Below are positions 29,683 to 39,754 of a stretch of 64,000 nt of DNA, one piece after another. The notes under the pieces were generated by a model. It did not search any database. It was not told the DNA's origin and saw nothing but the letters and a program-made list of their open reading frames with translations. Where the stretch lies: positions 1 to 64,000 of the forward strand of contig NZ_JMLW01000014.1 of NCBI RefSeq assembly GCF_000686905.1. The letters run 5' to 3'. The stretch comes from Marinospirillum insulare DSM 21763. GTDB taxonomy: Bacteria > Pseudomonadota > Gammaproteobacteria > Pseudomonadales > Halomonadaceae. How positions within the stretch are numbered: the first letter of the stretch is position 1; every line of letters begins with the position of its first letter. A program made the translations under genes and the position numbers.

Positions 29683-30096
29683 TTACTTACTAGCAGGCTT
29701 AGCTGCAGGCTTGGCTGCTTTATCTTCAGGTGCTTTGTTGAAAGCTTGAGCGCGAGACTCTTCCATAATTTTTTCAATTTCGCCTTTAAATTCCATGCTC
29801 ATATCAGCCATGGTTTTAGCATCTTCAAGTACTTTCTTGCTGAGCGAGCTCATCATTTCAGCTTGTGATGCGCTATAGTCACGAACGCCATCTGCATCTT
29901 TAACCGAAGTAGCTTGCTTCATTTGGGTTAAACCCATTTGGCTGTAAGCTTTTAATGCTTCTAGCTGAAAGTCAGTCATTTTTTCCATGTTTTCAACCAA
30001 AAGCGCATTAATTTTACGCATAGGGTTGTACATGTTTTTAGTTTGCTCTGTAAAAGCATTCATCATTTTTTCTTGCATGTTTTTATCTTGCATCAT
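29683..30096 (-). CDS. Phasin family protein
   Basis: Small amphipathic protein of 137 residues, phasin_2-like: mostly helical, with MYNPMRKINALLVENMEKMTDFQLEALKAYS-type heptads (central conserved region about 18-95). The C-terminus is an Ala/Lys/Pro tail (KAAKPAAKPASK) echoing the tail of PhaC. It coats PHA granules. It lies 92 bp upstream of phaC and is followed by a strong terminator. ATG with an AGAGG-type ribosome-binding site. Confidence 0.9.
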   Translation of the reverse strand: MMQDKNMQEKMMNAFTEQTKNMYNPMRKINALLVENMEKMTDFQLEALKAYSQMGLTQMKQATSVKDADGVRDYSASQAEMMSSLSKKVLEDAKTMADMSMEFKGEIEKIMEESRAQAFNKAPEDKAAKPAAKPASK

Positions 30097-30235
30097 AATT
30101 AAAACCTCTAATTTATTTTGAGACTTAAGTCTCAGTTAGTTTTTGTATAGATTTTTATCTATAAGTTTAAATTTATTAATTTTACTTCCCTCAATCCTTC
30201 GAGGTTTATTTTTGTTATCTCTTTAAACTATAGTC

Positions 30236-30481
30236 TTAACTGCTGCTTTGACCATAGCTTGAAACTAAGTCCATCATCATTTTTTGATAACTACTGACTG
30301 AGTCAAAACCTTGTGAGACGAATGGTTTTAAGAGTGATAAGGGGTCGTAACCATCTACTCCAGCTTCCATCTGCTCTCTTATCTTCCTCATTAAGTCATC
30401 CTGAAATGGCTGTACATCAGGTAAGCCCATAGCTTTACGAAACTCTTCAGGAGTCATTTCTAATTCTATATTGACCTTCAC
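30236..30481 (-). CDS. Small DUF6489-like protein of the PHA cluster
   Basis: 81 residues beginning MKVNIELEMTPEEFRKAMGL, followed by a predicted amphipathic helix (DLMRKIREQMEA) and Ser-rich end. It resembles the DUF6489 group found next to phasin genes in marine gammaproteobacteria. GTG start at 30481 with GGAGGGCG ribosome-binding site. Its position upstream of phasin suggests a granule-associated role; this is inference. Confidence 0.75.
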   Translation of the reverse strand: MKVNIELEMTPEEFRKAMGLPDVQPFQDDLMRKIREQMEAGVDGYDPLSLLKPFVSQGFDSVSSYQKMMMDLVSSYGQSSS

Positions 30482-30668
30482 AAGCGCCCTCCGCCTTTAT
30501 AGGTGAGTCCTTCATTTACTATTTAAGCAGTATTTCATATATAAAGCAACTAGGATATAAGACTCTAGCCTTAACATAAACTAGTGATAGTTTTCCTAGT
30601 GTTTTTATCTAGCTAAGCCTAGCAACTAATTAAAATCGCCTAAGATTAAAGCTAGATTACCTTCTTGG

Positions 30669-31769
30669 CTAAACAACATTAGGCGGTATTATGGGTGTAG
30701 TTTGTTTTACATCAACATTTTGGCCTCTATGACGCAATAAATGATCCATCAATACTAAAGCTAACATTGCTTCAGCAATAGGTGTCGCTCTTATACCTAC
30801 ACAAGGGTCATGGCGACCTGTAGTTATTATTTCACAAGCTTCACCTTTAATATCAACACTTTGGCCAGGTAAGCGCAAACTAGATGTTGGTTTTAATGCC
30901 ATACTCACGGTGATAGCCTGACCACTGGAAATACCGCCTAAAATACCACCAGCATGATTACTTAAAAAGCCTGCTTCACTCATTTCATCTCGGTGCTCAC
31001 TACCTTTTTGTTCAACAGAAGCAAAACCGGCACCCACCTCTACTCCTTTAACAGCATTAATAGACATCATGGCATGGGCTATTTCTGCATCTAGACGATC
31101 AAAAACTGGCTCACCTAGCCCGGGCGGAACGCCTTCAGCAACCACTTCTATGCGTGCCCCAATGGAATCACCTTCTTTGCGTAGAGCATCCATATAGGCC
31201 TCCATTTCAGACACCTTGTCAGGATCAGGACAAAAGAAAGGGTTACGCTCAACTTCATCCCAATTAAGCTTTTCTACTTTGATAGGCCCTAGCTGTGACA
31301 AATAACCGCGCACAGTAATACCGTGTGTTTCAAATAAGTATTTTTTAGCTATAGCGCCTGCAGCCACACGCATAGCTGTTTCGCGGGCTGAGCTACGACC
31401 ACCGCCCCGATGGTCACGAATGCCATATTTTTGTTGGTAGGTGTAATCAGCATGGGCAGGGCGAAACTGCTCTTGAATTTTGCCGTAGTCTTTAGAACGT
31501 TGATCAGTGTTTTCTATTAGCAAACCTATGGGTGTACCCGTTGTTTTACCTTCAAATACTCCCGATAAAATCTTTACCTGATCAGCTTCACGCCTTTGCG
31601 TGGTATGACGACTAGTACCAGGTTTGCGGCGGTCTAAATCTAGCTGCAAATCAGCTTCTGTTAACGCCATTCCCGGCGGACAACCATCGACTATAGCGCC
31701 TAAAGCTAGGCCATGACTTTCACCAAAGGTGGTGACAGTAAATAGTTTTCCAAAGGTATTACCCGACAT
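30669..31769 (-). CDS. aroC: Chorismate synthase
   Basis: AroC of 366 residues, last step of the shikimate pathway, converting EPSP to chorismate with reduced FMN. Family signatures are visible: [19 protein letters not shown] (about 16-34), [19 protein letters not shown] and [18 protein letters not shown]. It lies 29 bp downstream of prmB on the same strand, the conserved prmB-aroC order. Confidence 0.97.
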   Translation of the reverse strand: MSGNTFGKLFTVTTFGESHGLALGAIVDGCPPGMALTEADLQLDLDRRKPGTSRHTTQRREADQVKILSGVFEGKTTGTPIGLLIENTDQRSKDYGKIQEQFRPAHADYTYQQKYGIRDHRGGGRSSARETAMRVAAGAIAKKYLFETHGITVRGYLSQLGPIKVEKLNWDEVERNPFFCPDPDKVSEMEAYMDALRKEGDSIGARIEVVAEGVPPGLGEPVFDRLDAEIAHAMMSINAVKGVEVGAGFASVEQKGSEHRDEMSEAGFLSNHAGGILGGISSGQAITVSMALKPTSSLRLPGQSVDIKGEACEIITTGRHDPCVGIRATPIAEAMLALVLMDHLLRHRGQNVDVKQTTPIIPPNVV

Positions 31770-31798
31770 AAATCAGCTTCCGTTTATATTTATATAAG

Positions 31799-32755
31799 TT
31801 AAATGTTTGTTAAAGCCGCATTAAAATCTGCTTGATATTCATCTAACTGTTCAGCAGTTAATACAAAAACACCACCAGCTTCAGATTCAAATTCAACCCA
31901 TAAAAAAGGTACTTGTGGAAATAAAGCTTCTAGGTGGGTTTCGCTATTACCCACTTCCACCACCAATAAGCCGCCATCATTAAGGTGTTGCCTTGCTTGG
32001 GCTAAAATAATCCTTACTAGATCTAAACCATCTTCACCTGCTGCAAGCGCTAACTCAGGCTCTTGATGGTACTCTTCTGGCATAGTAGCTAGGTCTTGAG
32101 GATCAACATAGGGTGGATTACTAACGATTAAATCGAATTTCTCATCCACTTCTAAGGCTGCAAATAAATTAGAAGCAAGAGCGGTAACTCGCTGACCTAG
32201 GTGGTGACGACTAATATTTTCTTTTGCTACCTCTAAGGCATCTTGCGAAATATCGCTTAAAGTCACTTCAGCCGTTGGAAAAGCATAAGCACAAGCAATA
32301 CCTATACAACCACTACCCGTACACAAGTCTAAAATTTTAGCGGGTGGCTGGGTTTCATCAAACCAAGGCTCGAAGCAGTTAAGAATAAGTTCGGCAATAG
32401 GTGAACGAGGAATAAGCACTCTAGCGTCTACTTTAAAAGGCAAGCCAGCAAACCAACTTTCGCCCAGTAAATAAGGTAGTGGTGTACGATTTTCACAACG
32501 CTGTTTAATAAGCCTAATTAAATTTTCACGCTCTTGATGGGTAAGTCGTGCATCTAATAAACGCTCGTCTGTATCCCAAGGCAGATGTAAACTACCCAAT
32601 ACTAGGTGAAGCGCTTCATCCCAGGCGTTATCTGTTCCATGACCATAATAGAGGTGATTTTGGTTAAAATTGGTTAGCGCCCAACGAACAAAGTCTCTTA
32701 GAGTTTGCAGTTCTTGCACTAGCGAACTTGTCGATTGATTAGTGATTGAGCTCAT
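31799..32755 (-). CDS. prmB: 50S ribosomal protein uL3 glutamine methyltransferase
   Basis: SAM-dependent N5-glutamine methyltransferase of 318 residues. The SAM-binding [19 protein letters not shown] and the catalytic NPPY ([11 protein letters not shown]) are present. Placement before aroC and divergent from smrB identifies PrmB (uL3) rather than PrmC (release factors), which normally sits with prfA. Confidence 0.95.
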   Translation of the reverse strand: MSSITNQSTSSLVQELQTLRDFVRWALTNFNQNHLYYGHGTDNAWDEALHLVLGSLHLPWDTDERLLDARLTHQERENLIRLIKQRCENRTPLPYLLGESWFAGLPFKVDARVLIPRSPIAELILNCFEPWFDETQPPAKILDLCTGSGCIGIACAYAFPTAEVTLSDISQDALEVAKENISRHHLGQRVTALASNLFAALEVDEKFDLIVSNPPYVDPQDLATMPEEYHQEPELALAAGEDGLDLVRIILAQARQHLNDGGLLVVEVGNSETHLEALFPQVPFLWVEFESEAGGVFVLTAEQLDEYQADFNAALTNI

Positions 32756-32817
32756 CGCTGAGTAATTTCCTAGGTTGGCGTGTTAGCATTAGCTCAGTTT
32801 AACATAAGGAGCAAAAA

Positions 32818-33387
32818 GTGAGCCCTGATAATGACTCTAATGATGATCAAAACTTATTCCGTGAGTTAATGAAAGGGGTTAAACCCGTCAAGCAAAACCT
32901 TGCAGACCTAGGCAAACCACGCCGAGTCAAAGACATTAACCACCAAGTTCGTCGTCAAGCTGCCACCAGCGAACCCAGCTCTTTAGCAGACTTAGGCATT
33001 TCTGACGGCCAGGTTAGACCGGTTAACCCAGGCGAAAGCTTGCTTTTTCATGTGCCTGACTTGCCTCTAAGAACCTTGCAAGAATTAAAAAAAGGACAGC
33101 TAAACTGGCAAGAAGGACTGGATTTACATGGGTTTACTATAGAAAAGTCTAGGGCAGCACTGAGTGAGTTTATTCGTGATGGTTACCAGTCTTCTAGTCG
33201 CTGCTTGTTATTGGTGCATGGTAAGGCCTACAACCGTGAAGGTGAAGTACCTAGCATTAAGTCTCACGTTAATGTTTGGTTAAGGCAAATGCCTGAAGTT
33301 TTGGCTTTTTGTTCTGCCTTGCCAAAAGATGGTGGCACAGGTGCACTCTATATCTTACTGCGCACCCGTAAACGCCTAGCTAACTAA
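32818..33387 (+). CDS. smrB: SmrB-type Smr-domain ribosome rescue endonuclease
   Basis: 189 residues with an N-terminal disordered region and a C-terminal Smr domain (about 95-188; LDLHGFTIEKSRAALSEFI, LLVHGKAYNREGEVP). In E. coli SmrB cleaves mRNA between collided ribosomes; the DxH and HGK residues are kept. GTG start with AAGGAG at good spacing; no earlier ATG. Divergent from prmB as in E. coli. The stop codon overlaps the convergent ghrA stop by 4 bp. Confidence 0.9.
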   Translation: MSPDNDSNDDQNLFRELMKGVKPVKQNLADLGKPRRVKDINHQVRRQAATSEPSSLADLGISDGQVRPVNPGESLLFHVPDLPLRTLQELKKGQLNWQEGLDLHGFTIEKSRAALSEFIRDGYQSSSRCLLLVHGKAYNREGEVPSIKSHVNVWLRQMPEVLAFCSALPKDGGTGALYILLRTRKRLAN

Positions 33388-34322
33388 TAACCTAAGGCTA
33401 AATCAACTAAACCTAGTGGCTTTTCACCCTGAGCTAAGCGTTTTAAGTTATCCACCACCTGCTCTACTGCTAACTCGGGCAGAGTATAAGCTGCTATGTG
33501 AGGCGTTATTAGCACTTGTGGATGAGTCCAAAAAGGGTGAGCAACTGGCTCGAGGGGTAAAGGCTCAGTTTTAAATACATCTAACACCGCTAACCTTAAG
33601 TGTTTAGAGTCTAAGAGGCTAATTAAGTCACTATCAACTAGCTGTTGTCCTCGCCCTATATTAACTAAACTTGCTCCCTGGGGTAATTTTTCTAAGTTCT
33701 GTTTATTTAAAATCCCAGCGGTTGCTTGAGTATTAGGCAGCAAATTTACCAACAAATCTGTTTGCTTTAATAGGTTTGAAAACCCCTCATCACCCACTAA
33801 AACCTCTACACCTTGTAGACTTACAGCCGTTCTTTTCCAGCCCTTAACTGAATAACCTAGCTCAGCAAACTTTTGTGCTACTTTTATACCTAGTTCGCCT
33901 AAACCTAAAATTCCAATACGTGGCTTATCTAAACTTTTACTGGGTTCAGCCTGCCAAATTTTTTGTTTTTGACGTGCTATATACAGGTCAAAATCACCTT
34001 GTAAAGTCAGTGTCACCCATAAAAGGTAATCAATCATCTGTTGCGCCATACCCGCATCCAACAAACGCATAATGGGTAAGTTATTAGGAATATCTTCTCT
34101 TGAAACTAGCGCATCAACACCCGCGCTAAGGGCAAACACACCTTGTAAATTTGGAAAACTTTTAAAGAAGTTAGGTTTAGGGTTCCACACACCCGCCCAG
34201 TGCACTTTCTCAAAATCTACTTTATCCTTTGCAGTAACAACACGAAGTTCTGGTGCTTGCTGCTTAAAACACTTAAGCCAATAGTCCTCTTCTCGTTCAT
34301 CACCAAAATGCAGGTAAAACAT
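33384..34322 (-). CDS. ghrA: Glyoxylate/hydroxypyruvate reductase A
   Basis: D-2-hydroxyacid dehydrogenase of 312 residues. Rossmann motif GILGLGELGIKVAQKFAELGY (about 133-153) and the catalytic elements NIGRGQQLVDS (Arg), DVFKTEPLP (Glu) and PHIAAYTLPE (His) are visible. The length and the HxGDEREEDYW-like N-terminus fit GhrA. It reduces glyoxylate and hydroxypyruvate using NADPH. Confidence 0.9.
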   Translation of the reverse strand: MFYLHFGDEREEDYWLKCFKQQAPELRVVTAKDKVDFEKVHWAGVWNPKPNFFKSFPNLQGVFALSAGVDALVSREDIPNNLPIMRLLDAGMAQQMIDYLLWVTLTLQGDFDLYIARQKQKIWQAEPSKSLDKPRIGILGLGELGIKVAQKFAELGYSVKGWKRTAVSLQGVEVLVGDEGFSNLLKQTDLLVNLLPNTQATAGILNKQNLEKLPQGASLVNIGRGQQLVDSDLISLLDSKHLRLAVLDVFKTEPLPLEPVAHPFWTHPQVLITPHIAAYTLPELAVEQVVDNLKRLAQGEKPLGLVDLALGY

Positions 34323-34454
34323 GATCTAACTCCTAGTTTTGAATAGCTACTGCTATGATTTACCAGCAAGCCTAACTAATATATGTCTAGCAGCCAAATT
34401 AGCCATCTTGTAAGCTAGCTTAAATTTTAACTAGCCTTTTTAGAGAGCAGCAAT

Positions 34455-35669
34455 ATGAAGCTTAGCGACTTACATCAGTTTGAACAGTTCTCACAGCTTA
34501 CAGACGAGCAGTTAATTTTGCTTAAACCCAGCATGAGAATAAAACGCTGTGAAGCTGCTGATGAAACGATACTCCCCTTAGGCTCCAGCTCTGATTTAGA
34601 GTTTTTTTTACTTAATGGGAAGGTAAACCTCGTTGCTGAAGATGGGCGCGAACAAGAAATTAAAGCCGGCACTCCTGAAGCTAGGCTAAGTATTGCAAGA
34701 CTCAGGCCCAGTATTTACCAAGTTAATAGCGCCTCTGCTGCTGTTTTAATTGCTTTACCAGGCAAGCTGCTTACTCAACAAGTTAAAGCGTCTATTATTG
34801 CTAATTTTGATGGGCTAGAGCTGTCAACCAAGGCTCAAATATTTTATAACCGCCTTAAAACTGCATTAGAAGATAAAAAATTTACCCTACCTAGCCTACC
34901 CAGTGTCGCATTAAAAGTTAGAAAAGTGCTCGAGCAAGAAGAGCCAGAAATTGCTGAGCTAGAAAAGCTACTGAATCACGATCCATCTATCAGCGCAAAA
35001 CTGGTGGCTGCAGCCAACAGTCCGCTTTATCACCGAGGTAGTCATTGCAAAACATCCGCTGATGCCATTATGCGCTTAGGTTTAGAAACCACTTCCCAGC
35101 TGGTTATGCTGTTTTCTTTGCGCCAGCTGTTTAAAGCTAAGCAAGCTTGGGTTAAAAAACGCATGGTAGAGACTTGGACACAAGGTGTTAGGGTTGCAGC
35201 TATTTGTCAGCTACTCACTTTGCACCATTCACACCTATCGGGTGATCAAGCCTTATTAATTGGATTAATTCACAACCTAGGTGAGTTAGCTATTTTAAAG
35301 TTTATGGACCAACAAGGCGAACTTGACCCTAAGGAAATGGAGCCACTCTTGGAGGAGTTGATGCCAGAGGCTGGCGGTTTGTTATTGAGTAGCTGGAATT
35401 TTGATGAAGAAATCATTACAAGTATTCGCCAAATTAACACTTGGCAAACCACTGAAGACAATCCTAAGGCAACCCTAGATGATTTACTAAAAGTAGCCCG
35501 CTTACATAGCTTAAAAGGTACTGATGACCAATACCGCTACCCGCGCTTAGATGAGCTACCGGCTTTTAGAAAGTTAGCCAAGCAAGGCTTAACAGAAGAT
35601 TTTAGTCTTGCTTTGGTAGAAGATGCCGCTGAACAGGTAGCAGAAACGCAAGCTATGTTTGGCTTGTAA
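34455..35669 (+). CDS. HDOD-domain signalling protein with degenerate cNMP-binding-like N-terminus
   Basis: 404 residues. The N-terminal ~120 residues have the cupin-like layout of a cyclic-nucleotide-binding domain (FFLLNGKVNLVAEDGREQEIKAG) without an obvious phosphate-binding RxS motif. An HDOD domain follows (about 140-340; FTLPSLPSVALKVRKVLEQE, SISAKLVAAANSPLYHRG), which lacks catalytic HD metal ligands as is usual. Such proteins relay c-di-GMP or motility signals. Convergent with the cheX gene, only 5 bp apart, which fits a signalling role. Confidence 0.88.
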   Translation: MKLSDLHQFEQFSQLTDEQLILLKPSMRIKRCEAADETILPLGSSSDLEFFLLNGKVNLVAEDGREQEIKAGTPEARLSIARLRPSIYQVNSASAAVLIALPGKLLTQQVKASIIANFDGLELSTKAQIFYNRLKTALEDKKFTLPSLPSVALKVRKVLEQEEPEIAELEKLLNHDPSISAKLVAAANSPLYHRGSHCKTSADAIMRLGLETTSQLVMLFSLRQLFKAKQAWVKKRMVETWTQGVRVAAICQLLTLHHSHLSGDQALLIGLIHNLGELAILKFMDQQGELDPKEMEPLLEELMPEAGGLLLSSWNFDEEIITSIRQINTWQTTEDNPKATLDDLLKVARLHSLKGTDDQYRYPRLDELPAFRKLAKQGLTEDFSLALVEDAAEQVAETQAMFGL

Positions 35670-35674
35670 TTCAG

Positions 35675-36139
35675 CTAGTCCCTGAAACAGACTTCAACAA
35701 CAAAGTCGCCACTTTCCACATGGAAGGGTATTAAAATTTTTGGACCATAAACGCTGTGCAAAATTTTATGCCCTTCACCTACAAAAGTAACCGGTTGCGA
35801 CAGATAAAAGTTATAACCTTCTTCAGATAGAATCTTTTTAGCTCCACCCGAAACCATATTGGTTATTTCACCAATCAAGTCTTCCACTGTGGCATTAATT
35901 TTAGTGGGACGCTCACCCAGCATACGCTCGACTAGGTCTATTGCGACGGGTTCTGTAAAGCTAATTGCCATAGAGCCGGATGTTTTTTCACCCATTAAAT
36001 CTATAAAACCGGTGACCACACCACGGGCAATATTATCTTCCTTTAATATGGATTTGCCCACCTGCGGCTGAAGATCACACATAGTGCGTAAAACATTTAC
36101 CATGGCGTGAAGGAAGGGATTAATAAAATCTGCGCGCAT
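35675..36139 (-). CDS. cheX: CheX-family chemotaxis phosphatase
   Basis: 154 residues from ATG 36139 (MRADFINPFLHAMVNVLRTM). The frame extends to 36172 but the conserved CheX N-terminus begins here. The signature E-x2-N is visible in DLIGEITNMVSGGAKK; these residues catalyse dephosphorylation of CheY-P in CheX proteins. CheX homologues without a chemotaxis operon act on other receiver domains; the partner here is not evident. Confidence 0.88.
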   Translation of the reverse strand: MRADFINPFLHAMVNVLRTMCDLQPQVGKSILKEDNIARGVVTGFIDLMGEKTSGSMAISFTEPVAIDLVERMLGERPTKINATVEDLIGEITNMVSGGAKKILSEEGYNFYLSQPVTFVGEGHKILHSVYGPKILIPFHVESGDFVVEVCFRD

Positions 36140-36389
36140 AACTGCTACCCAAAGAATAAAAAGTAAACGCAAAGCTTACCGCAAAGACTCTACAAAAGGG
36201 AGGTGTAGATTCAAAAACATTGTTTAATGCAGGAAAAAAGCCATAAGTTTACGTTTACGTCAACTTCCTCTAGTGCTATGTTAGCGGGTATAAATGGTTA
36301 AACCTGTATAACCAACAGTTTTAATTCGACTAGTATTATGTTTAATGATCAACAACCTAAGTTAACAACAATAATATGGAGGCTTTCTT

Positions 36390-38345
36390 ATGCCTGTAAA
36401 CCAACCCCTTTGGCAACCTTCACCCAGCAGCATCGCAGCTAGCCCACTGGCTGCTTTTATGCAGCAGGTAAATGAAGGTTACCAATTACAATTAACTAGC
36501 TACGAAGACCTCTTTCAATGGAGCAACACTCACTCTGCGGAATTTTGGTCAGAGATTTGGGATTTTGGTGGCGTGGTGGCCGCTGAACAGGGCAGCCAAG
36601 CTTTAGTTGATGCCCATAAAATGTCCGGTGCGCGCTGGTTTCCTGAAGCTAGATTAAACTTTGCTCAAAACTTACTTAAATTTCGTGATGACCGCCCAGC
36701 AATTATTTCTTTACACGAAAACGGCCAACGCATTTCATTAACCCACGCCCAGCTTTACGACCAGGTTGCGCAAATTTCTGCCGCCCTACAAAAAGCAGGG
36801 GTTAAGCCAGGTGATCGAGTGGCTGGCTTTGTTCCTAACTGCCATTACGCCTTAATTGCCATGCTTGCCGCGACTAGCTTGGGCGCTATCTGGTCTTCTT
36901 GTTCACCAGACTTTGGCTTTAATGGCGTACTCGATAGATTCGGGCAAATTCAGCCTAAATTTTTATTTGCCACCGATGGCTACCTCTATAACGGCAAACG
37001 TATCAATAGCCTGCCTCTAGTGGCTGAAATTGTTGAATCCTTAGATGCCTTACAAGAAGTGGTGGTTTTTCCTTATTTAGAAACCCACCCAGACATTAGC
37101 GGTATCAACAAGTCGATCTTATGGGATGATTTTAGAATTGCCGATGCCAAAGAAATAGATTTTGCTCAACTGCCCTTTGATCACCCCATTTATATTATGT
37201 ACTCATCAGGTACTACGGGTGAGCCCAAGTGCATTGTGCATTCTGCCGGGGGTACTTTATTACAACACTTAAAAGAACATTTGTTACACACCAGCTTAAC
37301 CCGTGAGGACACCCTATTTTACTACACCACTTGTGGTTGGATGATGTGGAACTGGCTAGTGTCAGGTTTAGCCGCTGGGGCAGCCTTGGTGCTTTTTGAT
37401 GGTTCACCCTTTGCACCAGAACCTAAAGCACTTTGGGATATGGCAGAAAATGAAGAGGTAAGCGTGTTTGGTACTAGCGCTAAATACATTGCCGCTTGCG
37501 AAAAAGCTGGTTTAAAACCCGGTACTACCCATAAGCTACCTAAATTACGTGCGATTCTTTCTACTGGTTCGCCTTTATCGCATGAATCCTTTGATTACGT
37601 TTATCGTGAAATCAAACAAGACTTACTGCTTGCCTCAATTTCTGGCGGTACCGATATCGTTTCCTGCTTTGCGCTGGGTTGCCCAATTCGCCCGGTTTAC
37701 CGTGGACAGTTACAAGCCCGTGGCCTAGGCATGGATGTGCAAGTCTTCAACGATGCAGGCCAGCCAGTTTTAGAAGAAAAAGGTGAACTGGTCTGTACTC
37801 AACCCTTTCCTTCTATGCCGATTGGCTTCTGGAATGATGAAGACGGAAGCAAATACCAAGCCGCTTACTTTGATCGTTTCGATAATATTTGGGCACACGG
37901 CGATTATGCAGAAATTACCGCTGAAGACGGCATGATTATCCATGGTCGCTCTGATGCCGTGCTTAACCCAGGTGGTGTACGTATAGGCACAGCAGAAATT
38001 TACCGTCAGGTAGAAAAGGTTGAAGAAGTCTTAGAAGCTCTGTGTATTGGGCAAGACTGGAAGGACGATGTACGTGTGGTTTTGTTTGTGCGCATGAAAG
38101 AAGGCTTTGTGCTTGACGATGCAATGCGTAAACGACTGCGCGATACAATTCGGTCTGAAACTACACCCCGCCATGTTCCTAGCAAAATTATTCAGGTGGC
38201 CGATATTCCTCGCACCCTGTCTGGAAAAATAGTAGAGCTAGCGGTTAGAGAAGTCGTGCATGGCCGACCGGTTAAAAACCAAGATGCTTTAGCCAACCCA
38301 GAAGCTTTAGAATTATTTGTAGACTTACCTGAACTGCAAAGCTAA
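36390..38345 (+). CDS. Acetoacetyl-CoA synthetase
   Basis: Acyl-CoA synthetase of 651 residues, the acetoacetate-CoA ligase length. AMP-binding motifs IMYSSGTTGEPKCIVHSAGG and the adenylation loops GGTDIVSCF and GRSDAVLNPGGVRIGTAE are present, as is the C-terminal catalytic Lys (PRTLSGKIVELAV). It activates acetoacetate, for ketone-body use or PHB turnover. ATG start with GGAGG. It ends at a strong terminator and converges with fadA. Confidence 0.93.
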   Translation: MPVNQPLWQPSPSSIAASPLAAFMQQVNEGYQLQLTSYEDLFQWSNTHSAEFWSEIWDFGGVVAAEQGSQALVDAHKMSGARWFPEARLNFAQNLLKFRDDRPAIISLHENGQRISLTHAQLYDQVAQISAALQKAGVKPGDRVAGFVPNCHYALIAMLAATSLGAIWSSCSPDFGFNGVLDRFGQIQPKFLFATDGYLYNGKRINSLPLVAEIVESLDALQEVVVFPYLETHPDISGINKSILWDDFRIADAKEIDFAQLPFDHPIYIMYSSGTTGEPKCIVHSAGGTLLQHLKEHLLHTSLTREDTLFYYTTCGWMMWNWLVSGLAAGAALVLFDGSPFAPEPKALWDMAENEEVSVFGTSAKYIAACEKAGLKPGTTHKLPKLRAILSTGSPLSHESFDYVYREIKQDLLLASISGGTDIVSCFALGCPIRPVYRGQLQARGLGMDVQVFNDAGQPVLEEKGELVCTQPFPSMPIGFWNDEDGSKYQAAYFDRFDNIWAHGDYAEITAEDGMIIHGRSDAVLNPGGVRIGTAEIYRQVEKVEEVLEALCIGQDWKDDVRVVLFVRMKEGFVLDDAMRKRLRDTIRSETTPRHVPSKIIQVADIPRTLSGKIVELAVREVVHGRPVKNQDALANPEALELFVDLPELQS

Positions 38346-38360
38346 CTAAAACTCAGCCAT

Positions 38361-38395
38361 AAAAAAACCGGAGACCACAATCTCCGGTTTTTTTC
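38361..38395 (+). terminator. Terminator after acetoacetyl-CoA synthetase gene
   Basis: Perfect 10-bp stem AAACCGGAGA (38365-38374) with TCTCCGGTTT (38381-38390), 6-nt loop, A-run before and T-run after. Confidence 0.93.
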
Positions 38396-38418
38396 ATATT
38401 ACTCAATTTAGTCATTAC

Positions 38419-38525
38419 GTTAGCGACGACGGCAGGACAAGGCAAAAACCTGCGAAAAGGCGCAGTTTACTAGAAGTAAATGAGCACTTTAAGCAGGTTT
38501 TTAACGCAGTCATGCCTAGGCAGCT
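38419..38525. repeat. Palindromic intergenic element
   Basis: About 107 bp between the convergent aacS-type gene and fadA. Perfect outer arms AAAAACCTGC (38444-38453) and GCAGGTTTTT (38493-38502) enclose a second inverted pair, TTTACT (38466-38471) with AGTAAA (38475-38480). It resembles interspersed elements I associate with marine gammaproteobacterial genomes, having the GCGCAGTTTAC...GTAAATGAGCA core. I see no second copy of this core in the window. Confidence 0.6.
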
Positions 38526-38535
38526 AGTAATTCAA

Positions 38536-39741
<1,206 letters not shown>

Positions 39742-39754
39742 TTAGCTATAAACT

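Noticed and set aside
30236-30481. Small gene upstream of phasin as a toxin or antitoxin
   Set aside because: No paired gene, and its sequence resembles DUF6489 proteins of PHA loci.
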